From Methanocella_A sp964548585 (GTDB lineage: Archaea; Halobacteriota; Methanocellia; Methanocellales; Methanocellaceae): a DNA stretch of 64,000 nt. The stretch lies in NCBI GenBank assembly GCA_964548585.1, contig CAZJRS010000002.1, positions 12,865 to 76,864 of the forward strand, read 5' to 3'. Of the stretch, positions 15,963 through 24,022 are shown piece after piece; the first letter of the stretch is position 1; each line of letters opens with the position of its first letter. The notes under the pieces are model-generated. The model was not told the origin of the DNA and made no database searches. It saw nothing but the letters and a program-made list of their open reading frames with translations. The position numbers and the translations under genes were made by a program.

Positions 15963-16418
15963 TCAGGGAGTGGTTTTACCCCTGACAACCCAGACCGGAC
16001 ATGGTGCTTTTCGAACTACTGATTCCGAGACGCTGCCCATGAGCACGTGATCGAGACCGGTCTTGCCTAAATTGCCCACCACGATGACGGCTGCTCCTTC
16101 TTTGGCGGCGATCGCTATAATCTCATCTGCGGGATGCCCCCTTACTATCATCTTCGAAACCGATACTCCCAGCTCTGCGCCTTTTGCCGAGATGTAACCA
16201 AGTGCTGTTTCCCCTTCGTAGGTCATCTGAGTGTTTGCGTTTTCATACCCGCCGATATCGTCGTGGTGTCCGATGGCGAACATCTCTAGCGCTTTCATGT
16301 TGATTACGTATAGTGCCAGCACCTCGTAACCGAGTTTTCCAGCGAGGCTTAACCCGTAGTCAGCGGCATTTCTGCTATGTTTCGAGCCGTCTGTGGCGAT
16401 CAGCATTTTATGCGACAT
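15963..16418 (-). CDS. universal stress protein (UspA family)
   Basis: 151 residues with the full Usp fold: MLIATDGSKHSRNAADYGL at the start and the ATP-binding G-x2-G-x9-G-S motif in GNLGKTGLDHVLMGS near the end. ATP-binding Usp proteins modulate stress survival; targets are usually unknown. Its start overlaps the end of the upstream cation-efflux transporter gene by 11 bases, so the two are translated together, suggesting a stress response tied to metal export. Confidence 0.93.
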   Translation of the reverse strand: MSHKMLIATDGSKHSRNAADYGLSLAGKLGYEVLALYVINMKALEMFAIGHHDDIGGYENANTQMTYEGETALGYISAKGAELGVSVSKMIVRGHPADEIIAIAAKEGAAVIVVGNLGKTGLDHVLMGSVSESVVRKAPCPVWVVRGKTTP

Positions 16419-17349
16419 CTTTACACTCCCTGTTGCAGTCGTTGCATTTTTCCCCTGATTCGCATGGTTCCACGTGTATCATTACGTTGGCCCTTGGGAA
16501 TCTTAACAATATGGCTTGTTCGATGCGGTCCGTCAGCCCGTGCGATTCATCCACTGTCATTTTCTTCGACACGACCAGGTGCAGGTCGATAAACCTGTCT
16601 GAGCCGGATTTCCGGGTGCGCATCCCGTGAAACTCCTTATATTCGGGAGCGTATTGAGATATCATATTCCTGATTTCCTCTTCTTCCCCTTCAGGCAGCG
16701 TCACGTCCATCAGGTCCTTCACCGACTTGACGGTGAGCTCCAATGCGGCTTTCAGGATGAACAGCGCGACCAGTATGGCTAGTATGGGGTCCAGGATGGC
16801 GATGCCTGTCAGCTTGATGGCGACCAGGCCTGCGAAGATGCCTAAAGACGTAAGCACGTCTGTCCGCAGGTGCCACGCGTCGGCTTCCAGGGCGATGCTT
16901 TCGGTCTTCTTTGCAGTTTTCATCAGCTTGTCGGATACGAAGTAGTTGACCACTGCTGAGATCAGCATAATTACTATGCCCAGGCTGACGTCTTCCAGTT
17001 CCACGCTGCCGTGCTGTAGTTTTTTATATGCTTCATAGATGATCAGGCCGGCTGCGATGAAGATCAGCAGAGCTTCGATAGTTCCGGATATATTCTCGAT
17101 CTTGCCATGGCCGAACTTGTGTTCCCGGTCCGGCGGCTGGCTGGATGTTTTCACCGAGAAATACGCAATGATGGCAGCGACCAGGTCTATACCGGAGTGA
17201 ATAGCCTCCGAGATCACGCTCACCGAGCCGATCATGAAGCCCACGACCAGCTTCAGGATGACCAGCGATAAGTTGGATATGATCGATAGTCGGGCAATGC
17301 TCGTCTTTTCACGGTTGAGCTGCTCTATGCTATGGCTACTTTCAGTCAT
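16408..17349 (-). CDS. cation diffusion facilitator (CDF) transporter
   Basis: 313 residues, typical length. Multiple membrane helices, with the site-A motifs HSGIDLVAAIIAY and DAWHLRTDVLTSLG (the latter matches the H/D-x3-D metal site of zinc-type CDFs), then a cytoplasmic domain with VSKKMTVDESHGLTDRIE and a Cys-rich end (CESGEKCNDCNRECKD). It exports Zn(II) or similar ions by proton exchange. ATG 17349 follows GGGAGGT; the longer frame begins with TTG. Divergent to a His-rich protein, which supports a metal-homeostasis role. The four-Cys tail is unusual and may bind metal. Confidence 0.92.
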   Translation of the reverse strand: MTESSHSIEQLNREKTSIARLSIISNLSLVILKLVVGFMIGSVSVISEAIHSGIDLVAAIIAYFSVKTSSQPPDREHKFGHGKIENISGTIEALLIFIAAGLIIYEAYKKLQHGSVELEDVSLGIVIMLISAVVNYFVSDKLMKTAKKTESIALEADAWHLRTDVLTSLGIFAGLVAIKLTGIAILDPILAILVALFILKAALELTVKSVKDLMDVTLPEGEEEEIRNMISQYAPEYKEFHGMRTRKSGSDRFIDLHLVVSKKMTVDESHGLTDRIEQAILLRFPRANVMIHVEPCESGEKCNDCNRECKDVA

Positions 17350-17494
17350 ATTACCTCCCGCCAAAATGCGGTAAACCTAGCGATACGTGCTTATTATACT
17401 TAGGGTTTTCGATCGTGAAGTCAACTTAACAATCGATAAGATTTATATGATCAAAAATCAAGTTACCAGGAACAAAAAATATCGGTGAATACAC

Positions 17495-17782
17495 ATGTCT
17501 ATCTTGACCAGAATCAAAATGCTGCTTACCGATGACCACGACAAGCATGAGAAGCACAACGCGAAGGACGGTCATCAGGACGATCATCACTCTGAAAAAG
17601 CTCACAGCCACGATGGGCATCATGATGATCACTATAAGTCCGATCATCATCACTCTGAAAAAGCTCACAGCCACGATGGGCATCATGATGATCACTATAA
17701 GTCCGATCATCATCACGACGAAGACGATCACCATGGGAAGAAGCGCAGGAAACACGATGACGACGGGTGGGACTTCTTTTGA
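17495..17782 (+). CDS. His/Asp-rich metal-binding protein with internal repeat
   Basis: 95 residues, of which a large share are His, Asp and Lys. A short N-terminal helix (MSILTRIKMLL) is followed by two identical 21-residue repeats (HHSEKAHSHDGHHDDHYKSD type) and a His/Asp/Lys tail. There is no signal peptide, so it acts in the cytoplasm, probably as a store or buffer for Zn(II), Ni(II) or Co(II), like Hpn-type proteins. It is divergent to the CDF exporter. Upstream is a TATA-like GATTTATATGATC near 17440. No named family recognised. Confidence 0.75.
   Translation: MSILTRIKMLLTDDHDKHEKHNAKDGHQDDHHSEKAHSHDGHHDDHYKSDHHHSEKAHSHDGHHDDHYKSDHHHDEDDHHGKKRRKHDDDGWDFF
17585..17710 (+). repeat. tandem 63-bp duplication inside the His-rich gene
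   Basis: Units 17585-17647 and 17648-17710 are identical in sequence as far as I can read, giving two copies of a His-rich 21-residue block. Perfect identity implies a recent duplication or continuing copy-number change, which would directly alter metal-binding capacity. Confidence 0.9.
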
Positions 17783-17919
17783 AAATGGAGTGTCCATAAG
17801 ACGTTTTTTAGCGTAAATGAATCGTTTGTATTCCCGGCTATCAGCGCTGGGGTATCAGTTCGCAGGATCTCTACGCTTTATGATGTTGGCACAGGGATCC
17901 AGATATTTTCATCGAAGCT

Positions 17920-18774
17920 CTAGGTGTAGCTCACCTTGACCGGTACATAACCGGTCACTTCTCCCGGTATCTTCTCGTCAAGGACATAGGTGTGCTCCTC
18001 GAACCGGCGCACGCCCTCTTCTGCCACATTTACCTTATTATGGTTTAGTGTTACTTTCAGCGTCCCTGTAATACGAATGCTGTTGTCGCTCTTTTTGGGT
18101 TTCAGCGACGGGTCGATGTAGACGTAGGTCGTGTAGTTCCATGTGCCCGAATCTCTTTTCACAGGCAGAAGCGGCCTCTCCAAAAACCTGATCACAGCCT
18201 CCCGGCCCGCCGTTGAGGTGGGATAGTCGGCCGGGTAGACGCTTCCCGAGGCGATGACGTTTACATCGTCAAATGACCACTCCTTGCCAATACGGTCCGG
18301 GACGACGGTGGGCAACTCGGATTCATTCTGCCCGGGCACGATCGCTACCGGTGTGGCTTTAGCATAGCTCTCATAGTAGTCGGTCATGTTGACGCTGGCC
18401 GCCAGCATAGGGCCAGCAGAAGTGTTTACCGGTGTCAGGTTAGTCATGCCGTGGTACCGGTACCTGCTATCTCCCGAATAGTTCTCCCACCAGCCGTCGG
18501 CCAACAAAGGCGAGCTGTTGGCACCTGGAATCGGCAGCATGACCACGGCGGAGCCTGTATCTGTGGTGAAACCGTCCAGTCCTGTTACTGACATCTCATA
18601 GTGGTATGTAGGGGCATGAGGCCGGTACGGGTCATCGATCAGGCTGAGCATGGAGAAAAAGTAGCTGAAGAATGCTGCCAGTGCCACCATCGCGAGAAGG
18701 ATCAAGATCGTGACCGCGAGCGCCAGTATCTTCAATCTTTTCTTATATTTATCGGTCCGCCGGGGCTCTTCCAT
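17920..18774 (-). CDS. membrane-anchored extracellular protein, unknown function
   Basis: 284 residues. A basic N terminus and one membrane helix (about 13-40) anchor a soluble external domain with many NxT/NxS glycosylation sequons, fitting an archaeal cell-surface protein. The external domain has beta-rich character and a conserved-looking end (EHTYVLDEKIPGEVTGYVPV). No catalytic motif is evident and no family recognised. It stands alone; the 240 bases up to 19015 show nothing supported. Confidence 0.65.
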   Translation of the reverse strand: MEEPRRTDKYKKRLKILALAVTILILLAMVALAAFFSYFFSMLSLIDDPYRPHAPTYHYEMSVTGLDGFTTDTGSAVVMLPIPGANSSPLLADGWWENYSGDSRYRYHGMTNLTPVNTSAGPMLAASVNMTDYYESYAKATPVAIVPGQNESELPTVVPDRIGKEWSFDDVNVIASGSVYPADYPTSTAGREAVIRFLERPLLPVKRDSGTWNYTTYVYIDPSLKPKKSDNSIRITGTLKVTLNHNKVNVAEEGVRRFEEHTYVLDEKIPGEVTGYVPVKVSYT

Positions 18775-19015
18775 AGTAATTACTGGCTGCCTGTCACAGC
18801 TATATAGTTAATGGCCTGCAGTGTCTTAAGAGTATCTTGCAGACAAGTGCCCGGGACACCTGCATTCGTACTTTTTCAGAAATATTACATCATATTGCAT
18901 CGGGTACCGATTTCCGTCCACAAACCCAGGCGGCTGTTCTGGATTAGTGACGAGGGGTCGATCACAGGACGCTCTGATAGTATGCTCAGATCTTGCAGGG
19001 CACCGGGAATTTGAT

Positions 19016-19990
19016 CTATGTACCGGAGCAGGTTACTGTCTCTCTTTCTTCTAGCTTTGTTTTCTTCGCCTTGCGTTTGAGCATTGTCAGAATGTACTCC
19101 AGGTTATCGCGGGATTCCTCGACGTGATCAAAGTACCTGTCGTCGAGTTCCATTATCAGCACGCCCTCATATCCATCGATATACGAAGCCAGAATCTCCT
19201 CTAGGGGGGCATCGCCCCAGCTCACTGGCATATGGGAGTCACCCTTGCCGAAGGGCAGCAGGTGAGTTTGTGTCTTCTGGTGGTGATATACAGGTCTACC
19301 GAAGTTGTCATGCACGTGAGTATGGGCGATCAGCCCTGTAATATCCTGCGTTGCCTCGGCGCAGTCGAACCCGTAGTATCTGGAAGCCATGTACATGTGG
19401 CCTATGTCAAGGCTGATCCGCACGTTGTCCCGGCCGATGCGGAGAACCTGCTCCTTGAGCAGGCTGATCTGCTCCGCGTAGCAATACGGGGAATGTAAGG
19501 TGTAGGGGCGGGCGTTCTCAAGGCAGATGGTGATATCTTTGTAGTCCTTGGCAAGGCGTTCGATCATGAATGCCTCTGCATCGAGGAGCTGTCGCTTTTG
19601 GTCTTCGTCGGGTCGTGACACGCCTATGGTGAACTCATCTTCAACCAGAAAGCGTCCGGGGTGGTACACCAGTATTCCGGCTCCGATCTCCTCGGCAAAG
19701 ATGAGGCTTGATCTAAACACGTCAGCATGGAGCCCCGGGTTTTCCCTGTCCATGAGGTTGAGCAGGTCCGGCGCATGCACGCTGTACCTGAGATCGTAGC
19801 GTCCGAGCAGATCGGCGGTTTTTTTGGTCACTCGTCCGTCGAGGCGGCCATTCTTGATGGCATCGACTCCGTGGACGGGTATCTCCGCCGCTTTTAACCC
19901 CATTTTTTCGAAGACTTTAAGGTCTTTCTTGACCTGGTCAAGCCGTCCGTCCACCCTGACTTCGTTGATCTTGCTCCCGATCTTTACCAT
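19016..19990 (-). CDS. sugar phosphate isomerase/epimerase-like TIM-barrel protein
   Basis: 324 residues from ATG 19990, which has GGAGGT 8 bases upstream; an in-frame ATG at 20047 lacks such a site. It belongs to the xylose-isomerase-like/AP-endonuclease-2 barrel family: IPVHGVDAIKNGRL, YSVHAPDLLNLMD, CLENARPY, SLDIGHMYMA, HTHVHDNFG and VLIMELDDRYFD carry the His, Glu and Asp ligands of the metal cluster at barrel ends. Such proteins isomerise sugars or, less often, nick DNA at abasic sites. The substrate is not readable from the sequence. Confidence 0.82.
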   Translation of the reverse strand: MVKIGSKINEVRVDGRLDQVKKDLKVFEKMGLKAAEIPVHGVDAIKNGRLDGRVTKKTADLLGRYDLRYSVHAPDLLNLMDRENPGLHADVFRSSLIFAEEIGAGILVYHPGRFLVEDEFTIGVSRPDEDQKRQLLDAEAFMIERLAKDYKDITICLENARPYTLHSPYCYAEQISLLKEQVLRIGRDNVRISLDIGHMYMASRYYGFDCAEATQDITGLIAHTHVHDNFGRPVYHHQKTQTHLLPFGKGDSHMPVSWGDAPLEEILASYIDGYEGVLIMELDDRYFDHVEESRDNLEYILTMLKRKAKKTKLEERETVTCSGT

Positions 19991-20227
19991 GTTGAAAATA
20001 CCTCCAGGCTCTTGTCTGGTACCTTTAGCGAAAAATTCCACAGGCATCTGATGTGTAATTAGAAGGTTCCAGATTACGGGGGGATATAGCTAATCTCGGT
20101 AAAATATATGGGCTATATAGACAAGCACGATTTTCTATAGTATTCAATCACCGGTCGTTCTGGCAGAGCATTTGCCGTTCCATACTTATTTCAAACCGGA
20201 ACGTCAATTTTTTCATGGTATGTACCG

Positions 20228-22117
20228 ATGAGACCGCTGATATTCGGAAATGGCTCGCTGCTGGTTTGTGTGGACGAGCGGGGTGTGGTCCGCGACTTTT
20301 ACTACCCGTATGCAGGGATGGAAAACCATGGCGGGTACATGCGTCTAGGGCTATTTGACCTGGACCGGAAGCGCTTTGCATGGCTGGAAGACTGGCCAAA
20401 ACGGCAAACTTATGTCAAAGAGTCTGCGAGCGACGTCTCTATGGTGGGATCAACACTTTTTTCCAATCCGGGCTTTGGTGCAGAGGTCGAAGTACGCAGC
20501 ATGGTGCATCATGACCGGAACTTTTTCATGCGCAAAATCCTGGTCAAGAACGAGATGATCGAGCCTTCGAGGCTGCGGCTATTTTCCGCGCAGAGCTATC
20601 ATATTCTCGAGAACAACTTTGCCAACACCGCGGTGAGAGACGGCTCCATGATGAACCACTACAAACGAGACCGGTTTTTCATCCAGAGCTCCATGCCGGT
20701 ATTCGACCAGTTCACCACGGGCATTTCCGAATGGAGAGACCGTCTTGGTACCTGGAAGGACGCCGAGGATGGTGTGCTTGAAGAAAATATCGTGGCCCAC
20801 GGTACCGTCGATTCCACCGTAGGATGGACACTGCCCGTGCTGAAGCCAGGCGAGACCACGGCGGTCTGGTTCTGGGTATGTGTCGGCCGCAACTTCCCCG
20901 AAGCCAAGGAAATCCACGACTTGGTACGATCCCAGGGCCCTGACTCGTTCTATCCGGAAAGCGCCCGCTACTGGAGCTCCTTTTCGATCAAGGCTCAAAG
21001 CTATGGCGCCCTGTCGAACTTTTACACACTGCCGGACGAGGTGAGGGACGCTTTTCTGCGGAGCCTGCTTACCGTGTACTGCCACATCGACAGGGGCGGA
21101 TCAATCATAGCGTCCTGCGACTCCCAGATCAAGCAACAGGGTGCCGACTACTACACGTATTGCTGGCCCCGGGATGCCGCCTGGGTAGCGATGACTCTTG
21201 ACCGCGCGGGCTACCGCTACCTCTGCCGTGGCACCTACAAGTTCTTCAGCAAGATCATCGATAAGCGGGGCTTCTTCCGGCACAAGTATACGCCAGCCGG
21301 CGACCTGGGCAGCACCTGGCACCCGTTGCCCATGATCCAGATCGACGAGACCGGTTTGCCCCTGTACGCACTATACCGGCACTGGCTGGAGGACCGCAAC
21401 ATAATGACCATATCCTCGCTGTACGAGTCCTTAGTCCGGCCCGCAGCCGATTTTCTCATCCAGTTCATCGACCCCGTTACCGGATTGCCCCGCCCCAGCT
21501 TTGACCTCTGGGAAGAGCGCAAAGGTGTCTACACGTACTCTTGCGCATGTGTTTACGCCGGACTTTACAGCGCAGCATCGATCGCCTCACTGATCGGCGA
21601 CGAAGGTTCTATGACCAGGTGGGCTGATGCTGCAAACTCTGTCAAGGATGCTACAATACAGCGAATGTACGACCCGGCGCTGGGCCGGTTCAGGCGTGGC
21701 ATCGGAGACAATACGGTGGATGCGTCGCTGTTCGTCGTCTGGTACCTGGGCCTGGTACCGCCCGACCATCCCGGGGCTACAGGGACCATGAAGGCAATCA
21801 AAGAACAACTCACCCGGCCTGACGGGGGCATCGCCCGCTACGAGGGGGATCGCTACCAGGGCTTCATGAACAGCTGGCCGCTGTGCACCCTTTGGATGGC
21901 CCAGTGGCATATCTGCGGCGGCGACCTGGATCGAGCAATGGCGCTCATCCGCTGGGCCATCGCCCATTCCTCTGGCGGAGGCCTGATGCCCGAACAGGTG
22001 AACGAGCGCGGAGAGCCGGTTTCCGTGTTGCCTCTCGGCTGGTCTCACTCAACGTTCATGGAAGCCGTGATTGAGTACCTCGAGGCCCAGGCAGGGCGAT
22101 ACTGGAGTCCGTTCTAG
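20228..22117 (+). CDS. glycoside hydrolase family 15 (glucoamylase-like)
   Basis: 629 residues: an N-terminal beta-sandwich (IFGNGSLLVCVDERGVVRDF and FYYPYAGMENHG) and an (alpha/alpha)6 barrel with YYTYCWPRDAAW, the general acid Glu in FDLWEERKGVYTYS and the base Glu in LMPEQVNERGEP. GH15 enzymes release glucose from alpha-glucans or cleave trehalose. No signal peptide, so it probably acts on internal glycogen or trehalose. The length is the usual one for archaeal GH15. It is a single gene between a sugar isomerase-like gene and a surface protein. Confidence 0.93.
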   Translation: MRPLIFGNGSLLVCVDERGVVRDFYYPYAGMENHGGYMRLGLFDLDRKRFAWLEDWPKRQTYVKESASDVSMVGSTLFSNPGFGAEVEVRSMVHHDRNFFMRKILVKNEMIEPSRLRLFSAQSYHILENNFANTAVRDGSMMNHYKRDRFFIQSSMPVFDQFTTGISEWRDRLGTWKDAEDGVLEENIVAHGTVDSTVGWTLPVLKPGETTAVWFWVCVGRNFPEAKEIHDLVRSQGPDSFYPESARYWSSFSIKAQSYGALSNFYTLPDEVRDAFLRSLLTVYCHIDRGGSIIASCDSQIKQQGADYYTYCWPRDAAWVAMTLDRAGYRYLCRGTYKFFSKIIDKRGFFRHKYTPAGDLGSTWHPLPMIQIDETGLPLYALYRHWLEDRNIMTISSLYESLVRPAADFLIQFIDPVTGLPRPSFDLWEERKGVYTYSCACVYAGLYSAASIASLIGDEGSMTRWADAANSVKDATIQRMYDPALGRFRRGIGDNTVDASLFVVWYLGLVPPDHPGATGTMKAIKEQLTRPDGGIARYEGDRYQGFMNSWPLCTLWMAQWHICGGDLDRAMALIRWAIAHSSGGGLMPEQVNERGEPVSVLPLGWSHSTFMEAVIEYLEAQAGRYWSPF

Positions 22118-22359
22118 AAAAATAGCATATGATTTCATGCTCACTGTTAATTTGAATCGTTTACCACATCAGCCCGGAATTTACCCCCCTATTTCCTCTG
22201 GAGCCATGAATTGCACATATGCCAAGTAATAGGGCTCGGTTCATGGCATTGGTACATTTTCCGGCTTTCGGCTTGCCCGACGCAAAGCTTATAACCCCCT
22301 GGCCTGATATGGCTATATTCGCTTAATATTCAACAGGTAAAATAAAGGGCGGTATTTCT

Positions 22360-23649
22360 GTGTTGAGGTACGGAACAATAGCGTTAATCGCAGCGATCAT
22401 CGCTGTAGCGATGTTTGTACAGGTCAGTGTGGCAGAGGAGCCTACGGAGGAGTGGAAATACTCTACGAATACGTACATCACTGCGTCGCCGGTATATCTG
22501 AATAACATGCTCTATGTGGGCGCCCAGAATGGAAAAATGTACTTTATGTCGACACTTACCGGGACACCACAGGGAATTCCATTTGTCACGCACAATCAAA
22601 CCCCCTCGGCAATTAAGGGGACGCCTCTGGTTGTAAATGACCAGGCGACCAATCGCAGAATCCTGTACTTTGGTAGTGATCAGGGTACATTGTTCTCGGT
22701 CAATGGCCTGACCGGCAAAGAAATCTGGAAGTATCAGGCAGGTGCGCCCATTGACGGCACTCCTACACTTTACAACGGGATACTCTTCTTCGGGACTTTT
22801 GACAACAAAGTCCACGCCCTTCTCGCCGAGGACGGTCAGGCCCAGTGGAATTACACTGCAGATGGCTGGATCAGCGAAGGCATCGAAGCCAAAGATAACT
22901 TTATCTTCTTCGGATCCCAGGACGGCAACCTGTACTGCCTGGAAGTCTACACCGGGAAGCTAAAGTGGAAAACTGATCTAAAAAGCCGTGTAAACGCCCC
23001 GATCATCGACGGGGACGTTATCTATGTGGGCACTCAGGACGGTTACGTCCATGCCGTCGACCGCTATAGCGGCAACGAACAGTGGACCTTCGAGACCGAT
23101 GGCGCAATCGTATCGAAGCCCCTCGTCCAGCTGAACACGGTCTATGTCGGCTCCGCAGATGGTAACGCCTACGCGCTGAACGAGTCCACCGGCAAGCTGC
23201 TATGGAAATTCCCGACAGGTGACGGTGTTAAGGCGACACCCGGATTCGACAGCGGCATAATCTACATCGGATCCGGTGACGGCAATGTCTATGCAGTCGA
23301 CGCCCGGATGGGCCTTGAGTACTGGAGATACAAAGTGGGCAACGCCGTTGACACGACCCCGACGGCCGGGATCGGAACCGACAAGAAAACCCACCTCTAT
23401 TTCGCCACTGTGAACGGGGACGTTTACGGGTTGAAGCTGCCCAGTTCTTTGATCATGGCGACTCCTACTCCTAAGCCCCAGCCCACTGAAGCACCCACCA
23501 CCGTGCCAAGTCCGACTGTAACAGTAACACCCACACTGGTTCCACTGCCCTCGATCAGTCCCACCCCCCAGTACTCGTGGTGCCCGCTTCCCGGGCTATT
23601 TGCAGCTGCACTTGCAGTCGTGGGAATTGCATACCGCAGGCGCAGGTAA
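22360..23649 (+). CDS. secreted PQQ-type beta-propeller surface protein
   Basis: 429 residues starting at GTG 22360 after AGGGCGGT. Signal peptide (hydrophobic run to about residue 25), then seven or more repeats of the PQQ/quinoprotein-like blade pattern (YVGTQDGYVHAVDRYSGNEQW and similar), a Pro/Thr-rich stalk (about 365-405) and a C-terminal PGLFAAALAVVGIAYRRRR anchor that resembles archaeal sorting tails. Cofactor ligands of true PQQ enzymes are not evident, so a structural or binding role on the cell surface is more likely than catalysis. Confidence 0.82.
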   Translation: MLRYGTIALIAAIIAVAMFVQVSVAEEPTEEWKYSTNTYITASPVYLNNMLYVGAQNGKMYFMSTLTGTPQGIPFVTHNQTPSAIKGTPLVVNDQATNRRILYFGSDQGTLFSVNGLTGKEIWKYQAGAPIDGTPTLYNGILFFGTFDNKVHALLAEDGQAQWNYTADGWISEGIEAKDNFIFFGSQDGNLYCLEVYTGKLKWKTDLKSRVNAPIIDGDVIYVGTQDGYVHAVDRYSGNEQWTFETDGAIVSKPLVQLNTVYVGSADGNAYALNESTGKLLWKFPTGDGVKATPGFDSGIIYIGSGDGNVYAVDARMGLEYWRYKVGNAVDTTPTAGIGTDKKTHLYFATVNGDVYGLKLPSSLIMATPTPKPQPTEAPTTVPSPTVTVTPTLVPLPSISPTPQYSWCPLPGLFAAALAVVGIAYRRRR

Positions 23650-23669
23650 CGCCAAAAGTTTTGAGGGGG

Positions 23670-23791
23670 CTCCCGGGGGACTTTTTCAAAAGTCCCCCTG
23701 GGTCTCGACACCAACTAAAGCCCGAAGGGCGTTAAAAAAACGATGTTTTTGAGGGGGTCGCGAGGGGGGCTTTTTACAAAAAGCCCCCCCC
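23670..23791 (+). repeat. dispersed double-hairpin repeat, copy A
   Basis: About 120 bases with two strong hairpins: GGGGGACTTTT pairing with AAAAGTCCCCC (23676-23698) and GGGGGGCTTTTT pairing with AAAAAGCCCCCC (23764-23790), separated by CTCGACACC, AAGCCCGAAGGGC and GAGGGGGTCGCG. A nearly identical direct copy follows at 23858-23978, an inverted copy lies at 27366-27565, and partial copies lie near 31880 and 45707. Confidence 0.85.
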
Positions 23792-23857
23792 CTGACACCA
23801 CACAGACCTAACTTCTAAGTAACGATTTCCCCGGCATATTATTAACTTCACTATCGA

Positions 23858-23978
23858 CTCCCGGGGGACTTTTTCAAAAGTCCCCCTGGGTCTCGACACC
23901 AACTCAAGCCCGTAGGGCATTTTAAAAGCGATGTTTTTGAGGGGGTCGCGAGGGGGGCTTTTTACAAAAAGCCCCCCG
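23858..23978 (+). repeat. dispersed double-hairpin repeat, copy B
   Basis: Direct copy of element A, about 95% identical, in the 370-base gap after the beta-propeller gene. Between A and B lies a unique stretch (GACCTAACTTCTAAGTAACG and on, 23805-23857) that is also present, inverted, beside copy C. Confidence 0.85.
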
Positions 23979-24022
23979 ACACCCGACCTAGGAATGGCTG
24001 AGATATTACGTGGAATAAGCTC

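Noticed and set aside
23670..23978. Direct repeats that might be a CRISPR array
   Set aside because: Only two ~120-base units with internal hairpins; no short regular repeats and spacers and no cas genes in the window.
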